Source: Dissophora ornata (Eukaryota; Mortierellomycota; Mortierellomycetes; Mortierellales; Mortierellaceae). Taken from it: DNA of 64,000 bases. The notes below the pieces were generated by a model, which saw nothing but the letters and a program-made list of their open reading frames with translations, did not search any database and had not been told where the DNA came from. Numbering within the stretch: the stretch's first letter is position 1; each line of letters opens with the position of its first letter. Positions 48,756-60,782 of this stretch are shown one piece after another. The stretch is taken from the NCBI GenBank assembly GCA_025201705.1, contig MU616603.1, positions 6,874 through 70,873 on the forward strand, in the 5' to 3' direction. The translations under genes and the position numbers were made by a program.

Positions 48756-50554
48756 CTAGACAGCTGCGGCAGATGTCTCTGTTGCAGCCGGTTCGCTCTC
48801 CTGCTGCCCCGCCTGCTCTCGCTCATGCTGTTGCTTCTCAAGGTACCTCTTGCAGGGTTCCTGGGGAAGAGGCTTGACGAAACCCTTGTGCGGAAATAGC
48901 GGCAAGAACCCAGCCTGGGGCTGATAGACACCCATCTTGTCCATGGCCTTTCGAACTACAAACTTTGGCACGTAGTTGAGAGCAATCTTTCGGACTATGC
49001 GGTCCCAGAAGCTCTATACATGTATGCCAGCGGATTCACGCGAAATACTCATATCAGACATCGGAATATTAAGGAATGTAAGGAAAGCAAATGATGACAG
49101 GCGACTTGAGAAAAACCTACGGCGCCCATGAGGATCTTGCCAAGCTGTTTGCTGGTGTTGATGTGATACCCTGCTTGCGTGAATCGAGCATCCTGATACT
49201 TCCTGAACGCGTTCGTGATTTCCTGAGAAGTATTGTAACGAATGTCGTAGATCATGTTGGCAAGAATAATGGCGTCGTGCATTGCGTTGATCGCACCTAA
49301 TGGCGAAAATGAAGGTGGCGGAGTCCTCCCTGATGTTAGCCCTCGATGCGTGCAGCTACTGGTAGGCAAGTATAATAAAAAGGTCTTTGACGAGATTTCC
49401 CTACCTTGGCCACCGCTAGGAAGCATCTTGTGGCAGGCATCTCCTAATAAAACAGCCCTGCCATCATACCACGTCTTGAACTGCTTCTCCTCCAGCATGA
49501 CTTTTGAGATTAAGGTCTTATCTGTTTGTTCGATCAGATCTCCCAAATCTCCACCATATGGCGTCTTATATCCTTTCACCTGCTGACACATAGCCTCTGC
49601 AGCCTCAGGTCCCCACTCCGAGTTGTTCACAATCTTTTCCTCCTTAGCTTTACTAGAGGCTTTCTGCAGCTGCAGAGTTACAAACCAACAGATCCTGTTC
49701 TCAGGCACGGTGAAGCACCAGACTGAGTAGCGCATACCGGGGGGTCCCATCAGGATAGAATGTCGGGTATCAGTTTCTTTGAGGATGGGGTATTTTTCAG
49801 AGTCGAGCTCTTTGGTAGTTCCAACTAAGCAGGTGTGACTGAAAGAGAGCTCTCCGGCGTCAGAGGCATGCAGCTTGTTCTTTTTGAGGAGATCCTCGTA
49901 CATGTGTTGACGAACGACACTGTAGGCACCATCAGCACCAACGATGATATCGCCCTGGGCGACTGTGCCGTCGGAACAGGTGATCTTGACACCGGTGCCG
50001 GGTTGAGCGGTGGGGGAAAAATCCTGTTCTACCAAGGTGATCTTCTTGCCCATGTGGATCTTGGTCTGGGGGACTTGGGACAACAGCAAGTCGTACAATT
50101 CGGGTCTTGCAACAATGACACTCGGATATCCCATCCTGAATATTAAATGGAAGGACACATGCACACACAGGTGCGCACTCAAATTAGCAACGAAAAAAAC
50201 CCCCTGGGTTCCGATGTCGCTTGTCGTACCTCGATCACCCAATTAGTGTGTTGGTGATACCTACCGTGCTTCAATCTCGGTGGCGTCGATCTGCCCCAAA
50301 CTCTGGAGGTTCTCTCCAACTACACGGGTATACTGGACGCGCTTTCCAAATTTCCAGACGTCGTCACAAATGCCCAGTTGCTGAAAGAACGGGAGGATGT
50401 TGGCGTTGAGCTGGACTGCAGAACCAAGAGGTCGGACCTGTGCGGCACGTTCGTAGACCTCATAGTCAATGCCGGCCTTTTCGAGAAGAATCGCTGTGGT
50501 GAGTCCACCGATGCCAGCTCCGACAATAAGCACTTTGAGATTCGGATCTTCCAT
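48756..50554 (-). CDS. FAD-dependent monooxygenase, tandem copy 1
   Basis: Exons 50554-50265, 50135-49405, 49296-49121 and 49013-48756 join in phase (484 residues). The N-terminus has KVLIVGAGIGGLTTAILLEK, then an ERAAQVRPLGSA stretch. The DG motif is GADGAYSVVRQ. The third motif is VLLGDACHKMLPSGGQG-AINAMHDAI, with the expected GD and Pro, split by the third intron of the region. The C-terminal tail is Pro/Glu-rich. The family uses FAD and NAD(P)H to hydroxylate small molecules. It lies 506 bp downstream of a close paralogue on the same strand. The retained motifs predict a working enzyme; the substrate is unknown. Confidence 0.92.
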
Positions 50555-51060
50555 GGCGCACCAAAGAAAATGGAAGCGGGTATAAATAGGTAAATAGAGT
50601 CAAGGGAGAAACAGAGGGGCGGAGGAATGAAAAGCAATGGGAATGAAATGGGGATGAGGAGAGCGATTGTCTCGTTGCCGATTATGAATGGAAGGGCAAG
50701 AAGGAGTGCACCTTGGCGGTCTTCTCCAGTTGCTAAGCTGAAAATGTACTGTAGTGAGCAGGATGAGCTTCCATTGTTTGGGAGCAAGCATTCTCTCCTG
50801 CTCGGAATGCATATTTGTTTTCTGTGAATGCAAACGCGGAAAGATTGAATTCTATTAACTTAAAAAAACTATGCCATGCACCTAACCATCAAGACAACGT
50901 CCGCCATGCATGCGGCTGAATAGAAAAGAAGCTCTAGATCGCTACTGTCAATTTCGAGGTCGATGGCGTTGTGAGGATGATGTCGATGCTAATCGTTTAT
51001 CTTGGAGGTACCAGAGGCGCTGTGCGCGGATAGCGACGACGATGACTACGAGCCTGGCCC
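50555..51060. other. Spacer between tandem monooxygenase genes
   Basis: Promoter of copy 1 and 3' flank of copy 2; no further gene seen. Confidence 0.5.
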
Positions 51061-52801
51061 CTATCTGGATGGTGTCTGCGGAAAGACCTTCATGATTCCT
51101 CGCGTAGGGACCTGTGGAAGAATTGTCGACTGTGGCCGGTATGCACCGTTGCGGTCAAGCACCTTGCGCATGACAAACTTGGGGATGTAGTTCAGCGTCA
51201 CCCGGCGGAAGAATTCTTCAAATAATGTCTAGTACGCATAACCCACGCACATGTACGAGTAGGATATGTTATAATGCAATTTGGCAACACAGACAGAAGA
51301 ATGCATACAGAGACCCCACAGAGATATCCGTACCTGGCCCATGAGCGCCTTACCGAGCTGTTTGGACGCATTGACACTGTATTCTGCGTGTTTGTATCTC
51401 GACTGCTGGTAGAGCTTCAATGCAGTAGCAATATCCTGCGCCTTTTTGTCTTCGAGATCGTTGAGTATGTTACTAAGTACGATAGCATCCTGCATGGCAT
51501 TGATGGCGCCCTGCCCTCCGCTCAGCAACATCTTGTGGCATGCTGCACGTATTTAAGAATAGGACGGAGATGAGTCCTCTGCATCTTTGGCAACCCAAGT
51601 CTTTTCGCATTCCTCGGAGTGGAACACAGCAAGACATAAAAGTCTTACCATCGCCTATGAGCACAGTTCTACCGCTTGTCCAAGTATCGAAGAGCTTGTC
51701 CTCCAGCATGACCTTAGTTATCAAGTCCTTGGGCGTGACATCGATCAATTCACCAAGTGTACCACCGTACGGTGAATTGAAGTGCTTCACTTCATTGCAC
51801 ATCGACTCTGTTGCTTCGGGGCCCCATTCAGAGTTTCGAAACGCATCGTCGTTCTTACTCATCTCTTTCTTGAGTTGAATTGTTAGGTTCCAGCAGACAC
51901 GGTTACCTGGAATTGTGAAACACCACAACTTCTCGCAAACAAAGAGAAAAAATGCCTCGATTAGCATTTATATCCCTTCAAACAAAGACAACGCAACAAA
52001 GTACGCGATAGAATGTGGCACATACAGAGTACGGAGACTTGTCTCCCATGAGAATGATATGTTTGCAGTCCTCCTCCAACACCATTGGGTACTTTACTGG
52101 GTCCACAGGCAGCGTTGTACCCACAAGACAGATATGCGAATATGTCAGATCTTCTTGGTCTGATATAGGAAGTTCACCCTTCTGCTGCAACTGCCGAAAC
52201 AGAGACTGACGCACGGCGCTATAGACACCATCGGCTCCAACCAGAACATCACCCTGGGCGTCGGAATTGTCTGAGAACTGGATCTTGACGCTGGTTTCGT
52301 CTTGTTTGATCGAGAGGACTTTACGGTTCATGTGGATCTTGTTATTTGGGACCAATGTCAACAACAGCTCATAGAGCTCTTGCCTGTGGACAATCAGTGC
52401 TGGATATCCTGACCTTGTTTCAGAAAGTAAACGGGTTGATGTGGCTATCAGCGACTCGTACACCATCGGAGGGCATTTCTCTCGATTTGCGGCGGTATCT
52501 TGTAGTAAACTCACCGTTCCACAAATTCCAAGCTGTCAATGACTCCAATGACATTCATATTGTGATTTAACACCTTTGTCTCCCATACCTGTTTTGATAT
52601 GGCTTTGAGCTGGTCATAAAGGCCAAGTTGTTCAAATAGTGGGAGGATGTTGCAGTTCAAATGCATGGCGGATCCAAGTGGCCGCACTTTGACAGCTCGC
52701 TCAAAGACCATGTATGGGATACCAGCCTTTTCGAGCAAAATTGCTAGAACAAGTCCTCCTAAACCGGCTCCCACGATGAGCACTCCGACTTTGTTGTCCA
52801 T
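51061..52801 (-). CDS. FAD-dependent monooxygenase, tandem copy 2
   Basis: Exons 52801-52515, 52413-52026, 51928-51649, 51542-51334 and 51228-51061 join in phase (443 residues). Motifs are GVLIVGAGLGGLVLAILLEK, then GADGVYSAVRQ, then VLIGDACHKMLLSGGQGAINA. The Pro of the third motif is Leu here. The first intron position matches copy 1. Copy 2 has an extra intron between PYS and WCFTIP that copy 1 lacks, and its third-motif intron sits after the GD rather than after GGQG. The C-terminus lacks the Glu/Gln tail of copy 1. A tandem duplicate with later divergence; substrate unknown. Confidence 0.92.
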
Positions 52802-54105
52802 GATGGTGTATGTGAAGAAGGATGGTATACTAGAGAATATGGATTTTGTGTGATTTCAGGACACGGCGACCGTTGGACAAAGAATAGAGCCGGTTCTGGG
52901 AGAAGCGGAATGAGTGCGGTTTGAATAAGTGCAAGGATCGAGAACGAGCAGAGAGGGGAGAGAAGGATTAAAAAAAAAAAAAAAAAAAGTGTCCCCACAC
53001 CTGTCCTGCCCATGCTCTTATTGTACCCATGGTGTATCCATCTCTTCCTGTCATCGTGTGGTGCTTCTGTGTCCGCATTTATTTAGTCCGTTTTGTATTG
53101 AAAACCGCCATTGTGGGCCGTTCTGTCCAATACCGGCAACATGGCTCAAGTCCAACAAGTTTTCCCTTTTCGCCTCTCTTTCCCCCTTGACTCTTGTGTG
53201 ACAAATAGAAAAACAGTAACTGAGGCATGGCCAGGCCCCCGCTCCATGCTGTTTGGTCTTGTCTGTGTATTACATTGTGTACATGTACATACTGTGCAGA
53301 CAGAGATGCGTTGCCGAGGAAGTAGGTGTCCCACCCTTGTCTTGTTTTTCGTAGGCAACTGTGAGCAGGGTTTCGATGATCGTGATGATAAATTATAAGC
53401 TACTAGCTCAGCCGACCTCTTTGTTTCCTCGCTGGTCGCGACAGTATGGTTGCAGACTCACAATGCGTAATGTTCAAGTATTTTTGCCGAAATCTCTTTC
53501 CTTTGTTTATTTTACAAGCGCGAAAGTATTTGGCTGGAATTGCTAAAAACAAAAAAAGTTCTAGGTGTGCATGTGTCCCATCTGGGTGAATTGGGAGGGA
53601 ACGCGGACAGATCCAGTTGGCCATGACATAGAAAAAAATGCGACCTTTTAATGGATGCGATACAATAGACGACATTTGTTTCTATGGACTGTGTTTGTTT
53701 ATTGTCGACAAACACTTTCACGCATGTGCACCCTCCGTTCTATGCTCCTCCACAATATAGAAGTCGCAAGGGCGGGCAAGACACGACACATGGAGAGCAA
53801 GCTGTCTGAGTGATACCCCTAAAATTTCTCTCGACGAGACGATACTGTCATCATCATCATCATGTCTTTTGCAGGCAGTGTACAGTAGTAAGAGCGAGCT
53901 TCAATTGGACGCGAGTAAACAAAGGCTGCATTCTCATTCATTGGCGAGAGAGAGAAAGAGAGAAAGAGAGAAAGAGAGAGAGAGAGATAGGAAAAGAGGT
54001 TTAATGATAGACAGGAGACAAATTAGGTAATCTCAGAGAAGGGAGTCTTGTTCAAACTTTGGCAACACAGCAAAAACAGACGAAGCTATTTTGAACAAGT
54101 AGACT
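52802..54105. other. Intergenic region, no supported gene
   Basis: An A18 run at about 52970-52988, a GA-rich microsatellite at 53945-53988, and short frames without domain support. Confidence 0.5.
53945..53988. repeat. GA/GAAA microsatellite
   Basis: Purine-only GAGAGAGAAAGAGA-type tract of about 44 bp downstream of the DUF3684 gene. Confidence 0.85.
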
Positions 54106-57100
54106 CTATCTAGGCACTGGGGTATCCATTATATTAAGCGGAGCGGTCGCCTGTGAAGCATTTGTCTCGGGCACCGCAGGCTTTGCGGCCATGGCTGTCA
54201 TCAGTGCAGGAAGGTACTGCTCGCAGAACGACGAGAAGTAGAACTAGTTCGACATGAATCATATTTAAATGAAAACCATGTTAGCACACCGTTACTCACA
54301 CACATCGTATTTTCATCAGTGACACAACATATCGCATATCGTAGGACAAACCTCGTGCTTGCTGTTGTGTTCGCCCACAAAGTTGTGAGCCAATTCATGT
54401 GCCATAGTAAAGAACCAGTAAATCAATCCCTCTTCCCTTGCAGTGACAGTTCGTCCTTGCACTTGCTTCTTCCCTTGTCCTGCGCCATCGTCGTGTCCTA
54501 GTGCAACATAGTACCGCCAGTTGAAAAATAGCGATCCCCCGCGGTTGAAGGCAATCGTCTGTCCCTCAGGATCATAGTAGACATGCATCGTCTCCGGGGC
54601 CAGTCCAAACACATCCTGCGCAAGAATCATTAGCAGCCTTACAAACCGGGTCAGAGACTTCAAGTTGTCCTTGGTCATGATCTGGTCTGCATCACAATCT
54701 TTGTCCAAGTAAAACTCGAGCTCGCCCGCACGACCTGCAAAGTTTAGTTGATGTCCCGGCTTGACATCGCAGTACGAGTTGGTGAGCACCTCTGAGACTT
54801 GAGATGCCGTGGGTTCGCTTCGGATATCGTCGCGACCGTTCGACTTGCAGTTTGATACCGCGTTCTTGAGGGACTGTTCCAAGTTTTCTTGATAGTCAGG
54901 CTCGAATCCCTTTACGATCGAGTTGGTGGGTGGCTGCGCTACAGTGCTTTTGATTCCAGAGGTAGCGCCTGGACCAGAGGCTTCGACTCCAGTAATTATA
55001 TCGCTTTGAGTGGGAGCCGTGATCGGTTTTCCAATGACAGTATCCCTGATACTCTTCAGCCGACTGAAAAAAGATCCACCAACACCACCAGACGATAAAC
55101 CTTGATCAGGACCGCCTGTCGCTGGAGGGGGCAGAGTCGAGATGGTAGAAACATTGGAAGCATTCGAGTTCTGCGTTGGAAAAGATCCTGGGACTGGTGT
55201 TGGAATAGCGTTGCTGTTGCCCTTATTGTTGTTGATACGGGGATATCCTGAGTCCAGCAGCTTCATCGTAACACGTTGCACATGATCCTGGGTCTCCTTG
55301 GAGATGGCATCCATCAAGAAGGCTGGATCACAGTCCGGGAAAACTTCCCTTAGCTGAGTAAGGTAATCTGCTGCTTGTTTAGGGCCGAGTTTGTTAGCAG
55401 CAACTTGTGCAGCAGCGGCTGCGTCGGCCTTGGCGGCAGCTTCAACCCTAGCCTTTTCGGCTTTTTTCGCGTTCAAAATACGATCCACTTGGAAACCCTG
55501 TAAGAAGAGACACAGCACAAAGATTGTTAATTAGCAGCTTCATAAATCTCAGATCAATGAATGCCTGATGATATGGAGCTTTCCTACCTTGCGTTTCAAA
55601 TTCAACAAACTAGTGAACAGCAGGTTAGACCACCAGATTGAATCGTTGAGTTTCTTCTTCCTCAGAAGCAGTTTTGCCAACGCATCCGCGATATCGAAAT
55701 AATCCATGTCCCCTTTTGCCGTCACCAGTAAATAGTACGCCCTGGCTTGGTCCTGCACAATACAGGCTGTGGTCGACTCAACGTGGGTCGCTCCAGTTGG
55801 AATAAACTCTCGTCTCAGCTGAATCTCCGGTACCTGTCGCACCTTCAGCTTGGTTGTCAGCCAGTCCAAGTCAAAGTTAAGTCGATTCGATGGATGATCG
55901 CTAAGCAAAAGCGGTGCGCGCTCGACAATCAACTCTTGCAGATTCTCCGATCGACGCGTTACTGCCAACGCTCCTTGGGGTCGCGAGGTCTCCTTGACTT
56001 GCTTCGAAATCCAAGTACTTCCAAGATTTTCATAGAGGGTCTCTAGCAGGTTCTCCATGGGTGCGCTAAGCGGAGTAAAGATCTGCTGAAGAACAGTGTC
56101 GTCAATCAGATAAATATCACTAGCCCGAGCAAGCTTGTATTGCACGATCGCTTGGCCCATGTTCGACGAATCATCTTCGCCAGCTTCAGCCTCTTTACTG
56201 TCCGAACCCTTGGCAGCCGACGAAGATTCTTCCTCGAGATCTTGGTTGATTCTCTTCTCACCAAGCAAAAATGGTGTTCGGATCATCTCGTTCAAAAGCG
56301 CCTTGTTTGTCCGGATGACGTGCATGTGAGAGGCAATCTGTCGTAAAATCGACTTATAGCTCTCCACACCTCCATTTCTATTCAAAAAATCCTGTGGCGA
56401 GCGCACAACCAACTGCGTCAATTCTAGGGGAGTGGGCTCATCCTTGACGCCACAGTTCTTCAAGAACAAGTTGGCAGTGCGTCCGAAGTCGATCGTCGTC
56501 AGAAGATCCGGGTGAAATGCTGAATCCTTCTTATTAAAGTAACAGCTCTGAGGCTCAACCAACGCCTTTCCAGTATCATCCAATGGAATGAACTTGAGTG
56601 TGCGCAGAGAGGACCAGTGATGGTGTTGAAACTCTCCTTGAAATTTACTCAGTGTTTCAAACACCTGACGCGCCTTGTCCTTGGTGGTGGGAGGCGACTG
56701 CCTGAGTCGTTCAAGCAACTTGGCTGCGTCTGGGTTCTCTCTTATGCGAAGAGTCGCGGCATGGACTCGCAAGTCCTCGCGCAGGACCGGGAACCCCATG
56801 ACACTGCATGAGGGGTTGGTGTAGCATCCCTAGTTGGTCAATAGTAATAATATCGAAAGATTCAGTGATCCGCTGCAGGCCTGGCTCTCCCATGAAATAA
56901 AAACATCGCATAATAAATCATACTAGTGGTGTTTCCAAAGTGCCGGTGGTCGTAGGCAGGAATGTCACACTGATTTTGCTTGGATTATACTGAGACGCGT
57001 ACTGAGCCTTGAACTGCTCAAGGAAATACAGCAGTGCCTTTGCCTGTAGGGCCTTTTCGTTCGAGGATGCAGCCAGTCCCAGAACGACGTCCATGGCAGG

Positions 57101-60100
57101 ATGCGTCAGCAATCCGAGTTCCAGCAATAATTTGGCTTCATCTGAAGTTGATCTCCAACGGCCCTAGAGGTTTGGGAATTAAATCATTAGTATGCCGACT
57201 TAGACGATAGTTTGGTCGATGTGCGATTCTTCGCTGCCGGTCGTTACCTTCCACTCAATTACAGGCAACCCAAGAGCCACATGGTCTTCTGTGGGAACAT
57301 AGAGTGTGTTGGCTGGGTACCGCTTGATAGGCAAAGCAGGAGGAGTGGGTATTGCTGGCGATTCAGTGGTAGGATCATCCGTCTTTGGTGGCAAAGTTGC
57401 GGTCTTTTCCTTTTCGAAATCTTCCTTGGGAAAGATTGAAGTCGCCTTTAGACGCTTCATCTCGCCAGATGAAAGCGTGTCCCTGACAGAGGCCAGGTAC
57501 TTGACCAGCTGCATATGATCCCAGCTTCCTGCATTCACCAGCCTATCAAACACCAATTGCAGTTCCACACTCTGGGATGCAGTAAAAGGAGAGGGACCTC
57601 AGTCAGTTAACATCATATGGTATATTATCCTTTAGCGAATAGAAGCCACAGTTAATACAATCCTCACCTTACGAGCCCCCATTGCCGCTAAGAGCTTCTC
57701 AAGTGGCTGCTTCGTAAACACCATGACAGGAAGGTCTGGGAATAATGTTACAGTCTTGAAATACGACTCGTTCGGCAACTTCATGCCATACTTGGTCGGG
57801 ATGCACTTTTTCTGTGCTATCATCGCGACGGTTGCCTTTTGGGTATTTTCATGGAGCTGTGTCCACCCACGCGACAGGACCAACAGAACCTTTTCGGCGA
57901 ACGCAGGCGACTCCTCAAAGTCGGGTTCATTCACGATGAACTTTGTCCACTCCAGCAAATTGAGCTCTTGCCAAGCTCCTGAGATCCGGTATAACTCGGG
58001 CTGCGTAAACGTCTTTGTGATATCGTAAGGCACTGTGTTGGGCGGGAGAGGCATATCGATCGGCGTCACCTTTGGATTTACAAACCACTTGAGCATTGAT
58101 AGGGGCTTGATCGAGTCGCCAGATTTCACAAGCGCCGACTGGAAAAACGCATTAACATCCGCGTCTGGGAGCGTCTGCCTTGGCCGGTAATCGATCCACC
58201 ACTTCAGCATGGCCACCATCTGTGGTTCGGGCAGCGCCCTACCCTCAAGCTCCGCCAGAACATCCTTGAACGAGATTCTCTGCACCTTACCCGCCCTCTC
58301 TAGCTTATCCATGAATTTTTCGCTTCCAGAGTACACACTAGTTGGAATAATGGGAACTTTCTTCAAGAACCCTGCCATAGTTGGCTCTGGGATGCGGACT
58401 TTATCTAATGGCTTGACTCCACGAGAGGATAGAGTCGATAGCGCCAGTGTGGACATCCTGAAAAAATAGGCGTCGATGTAGTGTCCGACCTGGGGACTGG
58501 GGGTACTTGGGTGGAACTGGAAAGCCTGCAAGGCATGAAGCGCGCGCTTTTCCAGCCATTCTCGTGCTACTGCTGATGTTTCATCGTCGACTTCATCTGG
58601 GTTCTGATGAGCAAGAATCATCTCGTTATAAAGATTGCCAATTTGCAAGAGCTCGTCCTCGTAGAGTGCGCGAGAGAGCAATCCAGCCATTGACAGTAGC
58701 TCATGATTCCAAATCTGAAGAGTTTTGTCGACAAAATCCAAGCTCTCGCGCTCAACAGTTGGGATGAATCGTCCTGCTACATGGCTGCAGAATCCAGTTG
58801 TCTGGTGCGTTGGAAACCCAATGAAGATCCTGCCTTGTTCCGGGAAAGGAACTAAATCTTTGAAGATAGTCTTGTTTTCTGCAGACGCCTGTTTCTCATC
58901 GTGTCCAACGTATAAGATTTGAATAGCGGTTTGGCTTGGAGGGTATTTCTTTGTTGTCCGCTCCATCTCGGCGGAAAACTGCTTTGTCACCTTGACGTCC
59001 AGATTTCCAGACGCAGTTCTCAAAAAGATGGTTGTGACACTCGTACTGACTTCCCTGGTCCATCTCGAGACTTCCATCCTGGTGGCGTCCATTTGCACAC
59101 TCTGAAGGTCGACTGACTTCAGCGTAAAGATCTTTTGTGGGGATGTCATGTACATGGTCTTTGGTAATGTCATCGGGCGAGGTTCCCTCATCTTCTTGGA
59201 GATATTCAAGAGTCGATGGTGATCTAGGTACACAGAAATGTCGCGCAAATTGCCGGTGAAGCCTAGGGATCGGGCAAGAAAAGGGCCGAACTCATCCATG
59301 CTCAGCATGTCCATGGGTTCACGGAGATCTAGCAAAAACGTTGTCCAGTCATCCTTTTGATTGTCTTCGTCGGGAATCGCTGCCCTCTTCGCATATAGCT
59401 GATCATTCCTCCAGTAAAACGCCATGCACTCTTTTCCGGACGATACACTACGTAGAAGTATATTAACGTTAGATTTCATTGAGATACATGGTGTATGTAC
59501 TACCTCCTCAACTCAACCCAAAACTTACAATGGTTCTTCGCAAATCGAAAAGAGCGAGTACTGTAATCAAAGTGTTGATACGAGAGTTAAAGTCAGTAGG
59601 GTGTCGTGTGATGCCGATAATCCGGACAAGAGGCATCAGAAGCCACGTTTCTCAAAGACTTACAAATCCGACACCGAAAGCGCCGATCTAGTCATGTATG
59701 AAGAGCCAATCAAGTCAGTCCGTTTGTCTTGAGAAAGTCAAAGAGATATCTGCCAGTGATTGGCGCAGCGCTATACCTTGGATTCATCTGGGTTTCCCTC
59801 AGCAATCTTCTTCAAGCGGTTCCAATCTTCCGGTCTAAAGGCCATTCCGTTGTTTTTGAAAAGGACCCTAGTGATCTTGGCGCTCAAGTTAGGGACTGTC
59901 TCGTGGCTACTTGGCGATGCAGTCTCGAAGACTATCTCTATCCCCTTGGCTCCGGCATCGTCTGATCAAATCGAGGATTGTATCAGTAACATGCAGCGCT
60001 TCTGGTCTTCGTACGTCACTGTAATTGTAATCAGAAGGCATCAACGTACCAGAGTTCTGCATGAGTTCTCGGTAGACGACATATTCGGCCGAGTATCTAT

Positions 60101-60474
60101 ACGCTCAAGCAGCATGTTAGACTGTGTAGCCATAGAATAAATGTGCAACGTATGGCAGATATTCCATGTGGTCCATCGTGCCAAGGACGAGGGCGCAGCA
60201 CAGCGGCCACGTAATGATTTCGCTAATGCGCGCATTAATCACGCTTTATTATTTCAAAGGACATACCTTGCCAAAATCTTGTCGATAAGATGGCGTTGGT
60301 TGACTAAACGAGCAAAGAGGAAGGTTTGAGTTGGCTTTGTGGTGAATGTGCTAGTTCAATGGATAGCCACGGGAGCAAGGATGTGCCCTCCTCACCTTCA
60401 ACTCGCTCCTCAGCACCAGTGTGAGACAAGACCTGAGAGCGCAGAGCGTCCAGGGCAGACTTTTTTGACGCCAT
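54106..60474 (-). CDS. DUF3684 protein with sacsin/HSP90-like ATPase domain
   Basis: Twelve exons: 60474-60396, 60303-60267, 60096-60050, 59961-59777, 59687-59664 (24 nt), 59560-59529, 59447-57668, 57571-57248, 57163-56924, 56829-55588, 55497-54352 and 54243-54106. Every phase agrees, giving 1757 residues. The N-terminus is a GHKL/HSP90-type ATP site spread over six small exons. It has YSAEYVVYRELMQNSDDAGA (Asn and Asp of the N-box), then NNGMAFRPEDW and IGAFGVGFYSLFSICEEPFV. Such sites occur in sacsin-like chaperones. The long middle and end match the fungal DUF3684 family. Near the C-terminus is HELAHNFVGEH (H1697, E1698, H1701, H1707), then HNSKHEFYFSSFCEQY, close to a zinc-metalloprotease motif. 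A chaperone-like role is inferred; the biological role is unknown. It is divergent from UVSSA. Confidence 0.93.
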
Positions 60475-60782
60475 TGTGAGATTGTTTAAAACAACTGTCT
60501 ATATGTGAATGACTTTCGCAAATGAATAAAACTACGAGGATTTGAAAACAAAAATGGTTGCGAATGTAGAGGGGGATGTCTGCAGTGAGTTAACAAAAGG
60601 ATGAAAGGAGAATGATGAAGCGAAGAAGTGGTTGTCCACCCCCTCTCGCATTCCTTCTTTTTAGGTTCCTGTTGTGACTGCAATAGCCATTGCCACCAAA
60701 AACGAACCGAAAAAGGTCAACTGAGCTGACAAACCGCAAGTCGCAAGCTTACATCTTTTCCATTCAATTCCATGCTGCCACG
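60475..60782. promoter_or_regulatory. Shared promoter of DUF3684 and UVSSA genes
   Basis: 308 bp between divergent start codons. A possible upstream in-frame start for UVSSA is near 60690, but the ATG at 60783 fits the family start better. Confidence 0.5.

Noticed and set aside
48756..52801. Biosynthetic gene cluster with the repeat-peptide gene
   Set aside because: Only two tandem oxidases are present and 4.4 kb of decayed sequence separates them from the peptide gene; no UstY-like enzyme, synthase or transporter is visible. Kept only as a testable link.
56711..56911. Separate minus-strand gene between DUF3684 exons 9 and 10
   Set aside because: It overlaps the intron and exon 10 in another frame; exon phases of DUF3684 explain the region.
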